Source: Scylla paramamosain (Eukaryota > Arthropoda > Malacostraca > Decapoda > Portunidae). Taken from it: a stretch of DNA of 64,000 bases. Of the stretch, positions 37,463 through 48,548 are shown piece by piece. Location of the stretch: assembly GCF_035594125.1 (NCBI RefSeq), contig NC_087156.1, positions 34,320,497 through 34,384,496 of the forward strand. Direction: 5' to 3'. Position numbers and translations under genes: made by a program. The notes beneath the pieces were generated by a model that did not search any database, was not told the origin of the DNA, and saw only the letters and a list, made by a program, of their open reading frames with translations. How positions within the stretch are numbered: the stretch's first letter is position 1; the number at the start of each line of letters is the position of its first letter.

Positions 37463-37663
37463 CCTTCTCCTCCTTCCCCGCATAGTGCCAGAAAAAAGTT
37501 CAAGCAATGGCACCGTTCCAGCTTTTGCCTCTGCTTCCGATATAACGTCCTTTCTTTTCCTACTTTAGCTCCTTTAACGATCCCTTGCCGTCTTTGCTTT
37601 GTCTGGCTCCTCTGGCTCTTAAGTCTGCGCCTCGTCGCCCTTCCGTCACCGTCACTGTCCTTG

Positions 37664-37668
<5 letters not shown>

Positions 37669-37760
<92 letters not shown>

Positions 37761-37954
37761 ATGCTCCACCTCCGCCTCCTCCTCTTCTCTGTCTTCATTC
37801 ATCTCCACTTTCTTTTTTATCGTGTTCCTCGTCTTCCTCTGTCTCCATTTCTCTCCCATACGTGTTTTTTTTTTTTTATATCCTCCTCCTCCTCCTCCTC
37901 CTCCTCCTCCTCCTCCTCCTCCTCCTCCTCCTCCTCCTCCTCCTCCTCCTCCTC
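37669..37954. repeat. (TC)n (37669-37756) and (TCC)n (37881-37954)
   Basis: Repeats the TC-then-TCC arrangement seen at 37272-37462 and, with other spacing, at 19799-19863. Flanking DNA is pyrimidine-rich. Confidence 0.97.
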
Positions 37955-38554
37955 GTATTTCCTTCCCTTTCCTTTTCATTTATCCTTAATTTTCTTTCCC
38001 TTCTTTTTGTTGTTCCTCTCCTTTCACATTTCTTACATTTCTATTTTTGTTTCTATTCTATTTCTATCATCATCTCTCCTTTCTTTTTGTTTCCTGTACT
38101 CTCCTCACATTTCTCTTCTCATCTTTCATTTTTTTCTCTATCCTTTTGTTTTTCTTTCGTTTTTAATTCTTACTCTTTGCCTTCCCGGTCTTCGTCACGC
38201 CTTCCTATGTCTGCCAGCACTGTGCCTTACCAGAACATCACCAGCGGAACACCAGGCCAGCAACTAACATAGCTCTTCAGTCTACGTGGAGTCAGAACAG
38301 TCCCTATCACACAGTCCTGTCACTATCCCTCGTGCCTCTCATACCCTCTCCCTCTCTCCCTCACACGTAGCTCTGTTATAGTCCCTCTAACCCTCACCTT
38401 CTCACCCTCTGCCTTCCTTAATCCCTTACTATATGTGTTCTGCTCTCCGAACACAGTAAGGGAACGGTTTCCTTTACCAACTCAATGTTCACGATGCCCT
38501 CACTCCACCGCCCTTATTCAGCCACCCTCAATCCACTATCCTCACGTTTTTGTT
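37955..38554. other. Pyrimidine-rich DNA; no gene seen
   Basis: Low-complexity C/T-rich sequence. It includes ACACAGTCC-CTATC and CCCTC repeats and no recognised coding segment. Confidence 0.5.
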
Positions 38555-38754
38555 TCGTATTTAGAAGCTCTTTTGTCACATTACAACCATTAGCCAGGTT
38601 TTCAAGACTGTTTCTCTTGTTAATGATGTAGAAATCTTGTTAATGTGTGTCTACAATCGTAAAAATCACCTCTAAAAAGCTGCCTAACCTTAACCAGAGT
38701 CTTTTATAAGTAGTGGAAGTGCGGCGCATACATTAGTGTTTCAGAATATGGACC
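38555..38754 (-). mobile_element. TIR element (MITE-like), family A copy 4, ~200 bp, inverted
   Basis: In the plus strand it starts TCGTATTTAGAAGCTC and ends GTTTCAGAATATGGACC. Its reverse complement follows copy 1 step by step: TATTCTGAAAC at the start, a GCGCCGCACTTCCACTAC segment, AACAAGATTTCTACAT, AACAAGAGAAACA, GGCTAAT and a terminal GAGCTTCTAAATACGA. About 20 bp shorter than the other copies. Confidence 0.75.
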
Positions 38755-38759
38755 TTTGT

Positions 38760-39180
38760 CTCTCAGTCCATTTCCCTTCGTTCTAATGCTTTCGTGTCCC
38801 TCTCGTTTCCCTTCATACTATTTCTTTGTTTTATTTCTTATTTTGCGCCCGCAGTTCACGCACTTTCTTCACAAATCCCTCATTCTTCATACTTAGTCTT
38901 CACACATCACCCCACTTCACTCTCACGTTTCCCTTCACTTTTGCCCCTCGCATTTCACTGTCACACTTCTCTCACACTTCTTTCGTCACTTCACCCTCAC
39001 AATCCCTCACTCTACCCTCAAGCTTTCCTTCACGCGCTCCCTTTACTTCACCCTCACCATCCCTAAAGTCACCCTCATTTTCTTTCACACGTTTCCTTCA
39101 TCTCGCCCTCACAGTCCTTTCACATCTCTGCCCCGCTGCACTCTCGCACTTCCATCCACACGTTCTCGTCACCAGCGCTA
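38760..39180. repeat. Degenerate TCAC-rich simple sequence
   Basis: Phrases of the form TTCACCCTCAC, CCCTCACA and CTTTCAC recur irregularly. The open frames across it are compositional. Confidence 0.6.
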
Positions 39181-39312
39181 AAGTTAATGCCTGAAAATTA
39201 ATATGGCTTGGGTACCTCTCGTGGGGACTCATCGCGAAGGCTTAGTGTTCCCTCATATGGAGGGTGATACAGGGGAGGACAAGGGTTTAAATTTCTTATT
39301 TTTTAAACTGGT

Positions 39313-40262
39313 CTCTCGTAAGGATCGTTTCCCAAAGGCTAGGGTGATAGTTGTATGGGTTCTCATGAGTTTTTTTTTTTTTTTCTAATATCATTGTAAA
39401 ATTATTGTTAAGTTATTATTAGAGTCATGAAAACACCCTTGAAGGAGACTTCCCTTGTAAAGACTTTTCCGAAAGACTAAAATGATTATACGGGTTCTCA
39501 TAATGTTTTTTCTTGAGTTAGTGTGGAATTCTTGTTAAACTGTTAATAAAGTCATAGAAACACCCTTGTAAGTCACAGTAACCTCCACACCATGCTTTCT
39601 CGTAAATACTGTACAGTGGTCATTGTACGGGTTTTCTTGATCGATTTTCTGTTGTCAGTGTAGAAACCTTGTTAAACTATTATTAGAATCCTGAAAGCGC
39701 CCCTGAAAGCTCCAGCAGCCTCGAAAGGAATAAGACCCTTATTCTTAAACACTGGTGTCTTATAAGGACTTCTTACAAAGTCTTTTTACAGACACTACGG
39801 TAATGGTTATTCGAGTTTTCTTGAGTGTTTTCCTAGTGTCAGTATAGAATCCCTCCTAAACTATTATTAGAGTTATGAAAACGTCCTTCAATGTCCCAGC
39901 AATATCCACCAGACTCTCTCGCAAGGACTAATTTTCTAAGACTACTGATGAGTGTACTTATTCTCATGAGTGCTTTTCCTTGTGCTGGAGTAGCATTCTT
40001 ATTAAACTATTATTAGAACCATGAAAACACCCTTGAAAGCTCCAATAACCTCCAGTAGATCATTTCTCAAGGACTTGATTATGTGCATGTTCTCCGGGGT
40101 GTTTTTCCTAGCGTCAGTGTAAAATCCTTGTTAATCTGTTATTATGACCATGAAAACACCCAAACACCCCAGAAATTTCCAACAAACTTTCAATAACCTC
40201 CAGTAGAGACTGTTAAAAGTTGTCGAGATAAGACGCCAAAATGTTTAAGAATATGAAGATAA
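39313..40262 (-). repeat. Tandem array of about six ~150 bp units related to TIR element family A
   Basis: The landmark TATTAGAATCATGAAAACAC recurs in variant form at about 39418, 39543, 39681, 39861, 40012 and 40141, giving spacings of about 125-180 bp. Each unit also carries a TCTCGTAAGGACTT-like start, a TACGGGTTCTCATGAGTG segment, a CAGTGTAGAATCCTTGTTAA segment, and CTCCAGTAACCTCC. The GTGTAGAAACCTTGTTAA core matches GATGTAGAAATCTTGTTAA of the inverted element copy at 38555-38754. Near 39736 a TTATTCTTAAACACTGGTG stretch and at 40228-40256 its inverted counterpart (GACGCCAAAATGTTTAAGAATATG) look like element termini. The array seems to be a family A element whose interior was amplified in tandem. 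Confidence 0.75.
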
Positions 40263-40604
40263 GAACCTTCGTGAAACTCGGGATATGGGGGACGTACGAT
40301 CATCACCCTTGGGAGGATAGTAAAGAGAAAACGGGATTACCACTGAAATTAGATGAAAGGAATGAGATTAGCAAGCGGGAAAGGCGCCATGCAAAGCGGC
40401 AGTGTAGAGGGGAAGAATTAATTGAAGTAACTGAATAAACGTAAACGTAATGAGAGAGGCGCTTATTTCTCGTTCCTGCTGTCGTATAATAAAGCATCAC
40501 ATGGGGAAAAAAAAAAAAAGGTGTTATTGTCAAGATCACGAATAATAATCATAATGCAGTTGGTGTTTGTGAGTGTACTGCGGTTTATACAGTATTTATA
40601 TATT
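40263..40604. other. Unique DNA; no gene seen
   Basis: An open 65-codon plus frame (40241-40438) starts inside the array's terminal segment (40241 lies within 39313-40262) and has no recognised domain. Confidence 0.45.
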
Positions 40605-40770
40605 CGTCTGTCTGTCTGGCTGTCTGTCTGTCTTTCCATCGGTCCGTCTATCTGTCTGTCTATCCTATCTATCAGTATACGTATATCTATCTATCCATTC
40701 ATCCATCAGTCCATCTATCTACCTATTTGTCTGTATCTATCAATCTATATCTACCAACCTATCTTGCAAA
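40605..40770. repeat. (TCTG)n/(TCTA)n tetramer array, degenerate
   Basis: TCTGTCTG units pass into TATCTATC units with several substitutions. Confidence 0.9.
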
Positions 40771-41089
40771 CATTTATACTCCACCTAATATCCTTCAGAA
40801 ACGAACACTCACTTTGTCACCTCACCTTTATGCAGACTGACAGACAGATAGACACGTAGGTAGATAGGTAGCTACATGGATTTACTGGCCAAATATAGAC
40901 GTGCAAATTTCCACTGCCGGGAACGTGAATATTGCAGGACAAAAGGCAAAAACTGATGGCCCACCTGTGCTCCCAAACACCTGGCCGCAACTCGCCGCCA
41001 CCTGCACCGCCAAACTCAGGTGAACGGGGGCAGGTGGGTTGGTGGGTAAATTCTCCATGCTTTATATTCTCGTAAAGCCGCGCAAGCAG

Positions 41090-41930
41090 GACCTTTCTTC
41101 CTTTCTTCCTTTCTTCCTCCTCTTTGTTCTCTTCTTTCTGCTTCTCACCCGTACCTTCTCTCACCATCTCATATATACATTTTTTTTTTTTTTTTGCTTC
41201 CACGTTCTTTCAGTTTTCTTTCCTTTCCTTTTCTTGGTTTTTATTTTCTTTCGTCCCTACTTTTCTGTTTTTCTTCTGAATTAATTTGTTTTTACTTCTT
41301 GTTGTCTTCTTTATCCCTTTCACCTTTTCTCTTTCGTTTTTTTTTTCTTGTTTCCTGTCCTTCTTTCTTTTCTCCTGTTTTTTGTATTCATTTATGCTTA
41401 TTTTCCATATTTCTCTTTATTCCTTTCTTTCGTTTTTATTTCATCTTCTCTCCTATGTGTTTTCTCCCCTGTTCTTTCAACTTCTGTCCTCTTTCCTTTC
41501 TTTTTCTTGTCTTCTGTCCTCTCCTGCCTTCTTTTCTCTTATTTATTCATTTACTTTTATTCTCCGTTGTTCTCTTTATTTCTTTCATCCATTTGCATTT
41601 CCTCTTCTCTCCTTTGCTCTTCCTCCCCTCGTCTCCCTCTCACGTCTCCCTCCACTCTTGCCCAGCTCTCCATCTGCTCTCTTCCTTGCCTCTCCCTCTT
41701 TCCCTCCACTTTAGACCTACCGCTTGTCCTTCGCAACGAGTCCCCCTTCCTCCCTCCATTCCCCTTCCACTCTCATATCTTTCATAGACACGTCACCTCT
41801 CTCCTCTCCTTCACATCCCTCCCCTCCCTTCCCCTTCGCCTTTGTCCAAGCCCCCTCACTACCCTGCCCTGCCTGGTGTTCCTCCCTGTCCTATCCTCTC
41901 CTCTCCCTGTCCATTCACAAGCCGAGCCAC
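41090..41930 (-). repeat. ~840 bp polypyrimidine tract (plus strand C/T)
   Basis: TTTCTTCC, CTTTTC and CCCTCC units. Three plus frames stay open for 140-200 codons of Ser/Leu/Phe-rich peptide, all compositional. Confidence 0.92.
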
Positions 41931-42094
41931 GTACTTTAGTTGTGATATGCCTTCAGCTTTAAGGGATTAATCAAAAGTTTATTATTGCTGTCACTTTAGC
42001 TGTTGGTGTTTTCAGTGGTCGTGGTGGTGGTGACGGTGGTGAATGCGGTTTAATCAATGAAGAATGAGGTATGTGTAGGGATTGGTTTTCAGGT

Positions 42095-42490
42095 TGAGTT
42101 GGGTTAAGTTAGGTTGCTGTGGTGTGGTGTGGTGTGGTGAAGGAGTGAGTTAGGTTATGTTTAGGGTAGTGTGGTGTGAGGGTAAGACAGCTTAGGTTAG
42201 GTTAGGATAGGGGGGCATGAAAATTTGTTAGGATAGGTTATGTTAATGGTGGTGTGGTGGAAGGATAAGACTGCTTAGGTTAGCATTGTGTTGGATGGTG
42301 TGGGTATGGCAGGTTAGGTTGGGATAGGTTAGGTTAAGTGTGGTCTGGTCACGTTAGGGTGAAATAGGTTAGATTAGGTTAGGTGTGTTATGAGGGTTTT
42401 ATCATTGGGATTTGGTTAGGTTAAGTTAGGTTAGATGTGTTATGAGGCTATAGCACTGAAGATTCTTTGTTAGGTTATGTTAGAGTAGGT
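42095..42490 (+). repeat. Degenerate TTAGG-like region with longer-range duplication
   Basis: Many GTTAGGTTA pentamer clusters are separated by GTGGTGTGG and other phrases. TTAGGTGTGTTATGAGG at about 42377 and TTAGATGTGTTATGAGG at about 42430 mark a two-copy repeat with period near 55. The G-rich strand is plus. Confidence 0.8.
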
Positions 42491-42684
42491 GTTTTCATCA
42501 GGTGCGGCATGATGTCATTGTGAGGCGGTGCTGTGGCTGTAGGATCTGTGTTTCCCTCCCTCTTTCCGTCCCTCCCTTCCTTCATAGTCACCCTTCCTCC
42601 CTCTCCCTTCCTCCCCTCTCTCCCATCCTTCATAATCATCCTTCCATCCTCTCCCTTCCTCCTTCCGGGCCAGACAAGATATTC

Positions 42685-44103
42685 ACCCGGGCCAGACAAG
42701 GTATCACCCAGGGTTCTTAAAGAAGAACAAGAAATGAGCTCGTGAAACCGCTTACGATTTTATTCAATAAAACTTTACCAGCAGGTAAATTCCCCCACGA
42801 GTGGAAACTAGGAAATATCACACCGATCTTTAAAAAAAGAAAATAAATCACTCCCAGTCAATTACAGGCCGTTCTGTCTAACTTTAGTAGTGTGCAAGCT
42901 GATGGAAACAATGATCAGAGATAAGATTATTAAATACTTAGAAGAAAATAAAATCATGAAAGATTCGCAACACGGCTTCAGAAACAAACGTTCCTCGACA
43001 AACTTACTAAACTTTTTTTATGAAGTATTTAACTTATATGATGAGACAAAAGCGGTTCATGTTATTTACCTCGATTTCCAGAAAGCTTTCGACTCATCAA
43101 TAAAGTAAAAGCTCACGGCATAGCCGGAAACACCCTGAAATAGCTGGGAGACTGGCTCTCTGACAGAAAACAGCGTGTTATAATTGACGAAAAAAAAAAA
43201 AAATCATAAGGTAAATAGCCTCAAGGCTTTGTATTTGGACCTGTACTTTTCATGATATACATTAATGATATTGATGAAGAAATCAATTGCAAAATAGGTA
43301 AATTCGCAAATGACACCAAAATAACAAGTAAAGTAACGTGACCGCTGGCAGGAACTACAGTGTGACCTCAAACTAACATGTTGGGCAGAAAATGGCAGAT
43401 GAGATTCAATATAGAAAAGTGTAAAGTTCTACATATCGGGAACAATAATGTTCAAGTGCGATGTGTAATGAATAATATGCCACTGTCAAGCGCCGAAAAA
43501 GAGAAAGACCTTGGTTTTGTTGTGTCAAAAGATCTAAAGCCGAGTCAACACTGCACAGAAACAGTAAAGACTGCAAATAAATTAGTAGGGTTCATTGGAA
43601 GAACCTTCGAATTTAAATCAGAAAAAAGTTATACTTGCCTTATATAATTCACTGGTGCGCCCTCATCCGGAATACTGTGTGCAGTTCTGGCTACCGTATT
43701 ACAAAAAAAGACACTGAAAAACTAGATAAGATACAGCTTAAAGTCTCAAAAACTATTCTAAGATTGCATAATAAGCCATATGAGGAACGACTGGAACAAC
43801 TAAACCTATTTTAATATAACGAAGCGCAGGATAAGAGGAAACCTAATTGGTGTTCAAATTTTTAATGGATATAGTAACTTTGACGCTAATAAATATTTTA
43901 TCATTGATCATTCTAACCTGACAAGAAATAATGGATTCAAGATTATACCCAAGCGTTTTAAATCCCTCGAGGCCAAGCACTGTAAATGCCTGGAATAAAC
44001 TTCCTTCAGAAATAGTAAATAGCAATTCTATCGAATCATTAAAAAACAAAATAAACAGATATTTAAAAGCTAATCCCCAACAAGCTCTCTTCTTGTCCGA
44101 ATA
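42685..44103 (+). pseudogene. Decayed reverse transcriptase of a CR1/Jockey-group LINE
   Basis: Reading across frameshifts, the conserved order of a LINE RT domain is clear. PGPDKVSPRVLKE lies near 42690, then an NYRPFCLT block, then IRDKIIKYLEENKI...QHGFRNKRSST (42911-43010) and motif A VIYLDFQKAFD (about 43056-43090). PQGFVFGPVLF lies near 43219. The catalytic FADD motif reads FAND (43303-43314), with the first Asp changed. The post-RT MRFNIEKCKVLHIGN region starts at 43399, and the C-terminal VNAWNKLP-x-EIV tail ends with TAA at 44101-44103. Several in-frame stops, frameshifts and the altered active site make it inactive. The N-terminal endonuclease is absent: the match begins beside a duplicated CGGGCCAGACAAG at 42667/42688, so it is 5' truncated or rearranged. 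Confidence 0.88.
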
Positions 44104-44395
44104 ATTACACACAAATCTATAACCCCTGCAGTTATTAAAATAACTTTTTTTCTTTTTTTTAAAGACAACCGATTTTGTTATTAATGTGTTCATGTAGGCA
44201 CATAGATTTCACCATAGGGTGAATAGTAGAACTTCCTTTCATCCTTTCCTATGAAAATTTCATGTCAGTTTTTCCATACTGCATGGTACTTTTCCCAACT
44301 ATTTCCATGCCAGCGCAAGCTGGAGGGAGTGGTGGGTGGGAAGGAGCCTTCTGCTGTGTTTTCCTGTCTCTCTTCCCTGTGGCTAGTTAGAAATA
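44104..44395 (+). mobile_element. 3' untranslated region of the LINE at 42685-44103
   Basis: About 290 bp of non-coding sequence follow the ORF stop: a T-run near 44147-44160, then AATTTCATGTCAGTTTTTCC, GCATGGTACTTTTCCCAAC and a GGAGTGGTGGGTGGGAAGG stretch, ending near CTAGTTAG. It has no A-tail. The boundary is judged from the change in composition. Confidence 0.55.
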
Positions 44396-44663
44396 GTTTC
44401 CAAACAGCCTTGCAAGGACCAAAAGGTTTGTTGCTGTTTGATTTTCCTTTGTATTCCTTTGTATTCCCGCTGAGCTCTTCTCACTCTCACTGACTCTCCT
44501 TGGCATTCCACTTCCCTTTCAGCTCTGTAACTCCTGTCACTTCCAAACCCCCTTCCGTGACTCACTCCTTCCTCCCTCCCTCTCTCTCCCGCACTCCTCC
44601 ATGTCGTCGGCCCTCCACCTCCTCCTACTGACTCATTCCTCTCGCCCAGCCACCCCACACTAA

Positions 44664-44670
<7 letters not shown>
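44396..44670. other. Unique then C/T-rich DNA; no gene seen
   Basis: C/T-rich sequence leading into the TC array, with no coding signal. Confidence 0.5.

Positions 44671-44748
<78 letters not shown>
44671..44748. repeat. (TC)n microsatellite
   Basis: Pure TC, about 78 bp. Confidence 0.98.
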
Positions 44749-44754
<6 letters not shown>

Positions 44755-45059
44755 TCCATCCCGCACTCCTCCTCCTCCCCGCCCTCCTCCCGTCTCACTG
44801 TAGCACGCACCCTCCTGCACACACGTAAATTTTGCAACTTCGCGAAATTAAATATTGCTTGGAACTTCAACTCAGTGTGGGGGAAAAAATGTATCCCGCA
44901 AACTCTAGTATTATATATTTTCTTATTATACCACAAAATATCGGAATTTCTCTGAGGGACGAATATTTAATGACACGAATATCGGCGATGCTTTTATGCA
45001 GCAGAGAAGGTTATATAAGTTGGGTGAAGTACGGGCAGAATGGCAGGTTAGTCTGGTAT

Positions 45060-45102
45060 GTAGGGTAGGTTAGGTTAGGTTAGGGTAGGTTAGGTTAGCT
45101 CC
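45060..45102 (+). repeat. Short TTAGG telomere-motif array
   Basis: About eight TTAGG-type pentamers (GTAGGTTAGGTTAGGTTAGG followed by GTAGGTTAGG), nearly perfect and the purest of the three TTAGG tracts. GTGGGTAGG-type degenerate sequence follows to about 45200. Confidence 0.92.
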
Positions 45103-45325
45103 AGTATATCAGTAAGTTGGTGGGTGTGTAGATTGGTAGGTAAGTACGTAGGTGGGTGGGTAGCTAAATAGGGGTTAGGTAGTGGGTGTGTGGTGGGTAG
45201 GTTAGTCAGTTTAACTCTACGCCTCAGACTGGGTTACGATGTGCTTGTGTCAGGTTTTGTGTGGTCAGGTCAGCCACGGCACAGTTCATGACCACCCTTT
45301 GAAAAATATTGCCCTATCCCTCACC

Positions 45326-45355
45326 ACCACCACCACCACCACCACCACCACCATC
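45326..45355. repeat. (CAC)n microsatellite
   Basis: Nine or so CAC units in C/T-rich DNA. Confidence 0.95.
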
Positions 45356-45769
<414 letters not shown>

Positions 45770-46262
45770 TTACTTTCGTCGCTGTGCCTTCCAAATTATC
45801 ATCCTCCTCTTCCTCCTACCTCTCCCCTTCTTACTCCATCCTCATCCTCCTCCTCCTCTCCCATCCATTCTTGCAGTACTTAACTTTATTTTCTCTCCCC
45901 TCATGTCCCTCCCATTCACCCAGGCTTTCCTCCACCCCTTCGCTATTCAGTCAATTTCCTCCACGTGTCACATCCATCCATACCATCCGTCATCTCACCT
46001 TTCCGCCCCTTGACCTGGATCTTCTCTTACCTGTTATTACCTGTAGTGTCCTGTACTTTATTCTCCTGCATCCACCCAGCTCTCCTTTAAGTACTGTAGT
46101 TCCATTCTTCTCCCTCCTTAAGATACTGCGTCCCCCCCTCGTCCCGCCAGGTAGTTTCTAAGCCTTACCACTAATGAATCTACCTGTCCCATGACGCCCC
46201 ATCACTCTGAGAATACACGGGTCTGTCTTTCAACCATTGGCAATACGCGGTCTTCCCCTTAG

Positions 46263-46299
<37 letters not shown>

Positions 46300-46379
46300 G
46301 TCCCTTATCTGTCACACTAAGAAGAATTAAGAGGAAAATATACAAAACAGTACATGAGAAGAAATAGACGTAAATAAAG

Positions 46380-47060
46380 ATAAGAAAGAATGACGGTAGG
46401 ATAGAGGGAGAAGGAAGTGGAGGAAGAAGAAAGAGATGCATTGGAGACAGTGAGAAGGGGAGGAAGAAATAAAGTAAAGGAGAGGCAAGGAAGGGGACAG
46501 TGAGTGAAGAGGAAAAAGAAACGGTGGGAGGGAGGGAAAGGATGAACGGGAAGGGTGTTGTGATGTTTACGAAGAGAGGAAAGGGAGGAAGGGGAAAAAA
46601 CAAAGATGCGAATGAGAGAAAGAAAATAACAGAAGAAAGAGGAGCAGGAGGAAAGGAGATGAAATGTAGGTTAAAGAGACGAAGAAGAGAAGAAGGGGAA
46701 AAAAAAAGGTTGGAAGGCAATGATGCGAATGAAAGGAAGAGAATAATGGAAAAAAATAAGAGAAGGAAAGAAGATGAAATGCTGGTCAAAGGGACGAAGG
46801 AAAGAAGAAAAAGGGGAAAAAAAAAGAGGAAATCGAGAAACCATAAAGAACGGTGTAAAGGGAAGTGTGAGAACATAAAGAAAGGAAAGAAAGACATCAA
46901 AGTAAAAAGAGGGAAAAGGGAAAATAACACAAAAAAATATAGAAAACACTCAGACAATAAAAAAAGTAAGAGGAAAAGAGGAAAAAAGTGAAAAAGAGCA
47001 GGGAACGAGGAAAAGTAAGCAAAGATGGTATGACTGGGGAAGAGAGAGGAGAAAGAGGAG
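46380..47060 (+). repeat. ~680 bp polypurine tract
   Basis: Nearly all A/G on the plus strand. A loose ~110 bp periodicity is visible: GATGCGAATGAGAGAAAGAA near 46604 recurs as GATGCGAATGAAAGGAAGAG near 46721, and GAGATGAAATGTAGGTTAAA near 46655 as GAAGATGAAATGCTGGTCAAA near 46768. Confidence 0.93.
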
Positions 47061-47167
47061 GAGGTGGATGAGGTCAGGAAGTAACACATTATTGATCGGG
47101 AGATGTGTGTCGTGTTGGCGAAGAGCGGAGTGTGGTGGAGAGATAAACTCGAAAGTACTTAGACGTT

Positions 47168-47170
<3 letters not shown>

Positions 47171-47205
<35 letters not shown>
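47171..47205. repeat. (GT)n microsatellite
   Basis: Pure GT, about 35 bp. Confidence 0.97.
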
Positions 47206-47439
47206 AGCAGGTGTTTAGTTGCCATGATTAAGGAGTGCGGTAATGATCTAGGCAGGTGTCCGGTGTGCGGGCGGCGGAGTCAGCCAAGTCCAGGTGGAGG
47301 CGTGGTCAGCTGTGCCAAATTGGAAGCCAGATTGGATTGGTGGTGACGTCTTTCCTCTCTTTTTTCCTTCTTTCCCTTTCCTTTATTGCTACTCTCATCT
47401 TGCTGTTGGTTTGCTTGCTTCTCTTTCGTTCTCCTCCAT

Positions 47440-47483
47440 CTACTACTACTACTACTACTACTACTACTATACTACTACTACTA
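47440..47483. repeat. (CTA)n array, left of a LINE tail
   Basis: About 14 ACT/CTA trinucleotides with one slip, directly adjoining the LINE fragment. Confidence 0.97.
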
Positions 47484-47604
47484 TTAGATTAGACAAATTT
47501 ATGGATGGGAATGATAGTGGAAATAAGTAGGTACGTTTCATATAGGGTCTGCTACGTGTAGGCCTGATGGCTTTTTCCAGCTTCCCTTATATTCTGATGC
47601 TGTG
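47484..47604 (+). pseudogene. LINE C-terminal tail, same family as 1-250
   Basis: The frame starting in the array reads RLDKFMDGNDSGNK and then stops; the next segment reads GLLRVGLMAFSSFPYIL. The antisense fragment at the left window edge has LDKFMDGDDRW followed by GLPRLGLMTS-FPYL at the same spacing, so the two are homologous. Only the last ~40 codons survive and the insert is bounded on both sides by CTA/TAC trinucleotides. No catalytic part is present. Confidence 0.75.
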
Positions 47605-47660
47605 TACTACTACTACTACTAATACCACCACCACCACCACCACCATCATCATCATCATCT
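47605..47660. repeat. (TAC)n, (CCA)n and (TCA)n arrays, right of the LINE tail
   Basis: TAC at 47605-47623, CCA at 47625-47645 and TCA to about 47660. Confidence 0.96.
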
Positions 47661-47931
47661 CGTTCTCCCCTCTCATCTTTTCTGGTCACTTTCCACATCA
47701 TCCACCCTCTCCACTTCTGTTCACTTCCCTGCACTGTTGTCCTCTTCTCTCTGATACCTCTGAAATCGTTGCCAGTTGGAGAGTTAATCAAGGAGTTATA
47801 ATCGTCTTGCTGTTCTAATCTGTCTTCATAATAGGCAAACAGTTCTCTTGGTATTTGTTCTTGTGTAATTTGTCATGTAATTGCGTGTAATCTCTCGGCC
47901 TACCTTTCCTAATGCCTCACCATTAACAAAG

Positions 47932-47934
<3 letters not shown>

Positions 47935-47986
<52 letters not shown>

Positions 47987-48018
47987 AGGGGTCTGATTCA
48001 TATCGCTTACACCCAACA

Positions 48019-48066
<48 letters not shown>
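47935..48066. repeat. Two (GA)n arrays (47935-47985, 48021-48066)
   Basis: Pure GA arrays 36 bp apart. Confidence 0.97.
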
Positions 48067-48067
<1 letters not shown>

Positions 48068-48296
48068 TATTCGTTTTCTAGCTCATTACTCGTATTATTC
48101 TCCACTGAGGCTTAAAGAAGTAGGGAGGAAATAGAAGAAGAGAGGCAAAGAATGAGGACCTTAAGCTCGTTAATGCCTCTGAGGGAAGGTAAAGGCACCT
48201 TCCTCGCCAAAGTCCTGAGCATGTGTACTCTTTTGCGTCATCTTCCTCAGTTTGCGTGTGTGTGATGGTGAAGTGGACGTAAACACGCAGTTACTA

Positions 48297-48350
<54 letters not shown>
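48297..48350. repeat. (AC)n microsatellite
   Basis: Pure AC, about 54 bp. Confidence 0.97.
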
Positions 48351-48352
<2 letters not shown>

Positions 48353-48548
48353 ACAGAAAGAGGGAGAAATACAAGGGAAACATCTATACAATGTGATAAA
48401 AGAAGAAAAGTAAAGAGCAAGAGAGGAAAAGAGAAAAAAACTGGTTGTCAAGTGGTGCGTTGAAGGGCGTCTTGGGAGCAGTAAGTAGTAAGCGGCGGGA
48501 CTCTTCAGTAACTCGGGAACACTCGCTCAGTAACACTCGGAACGGTCG

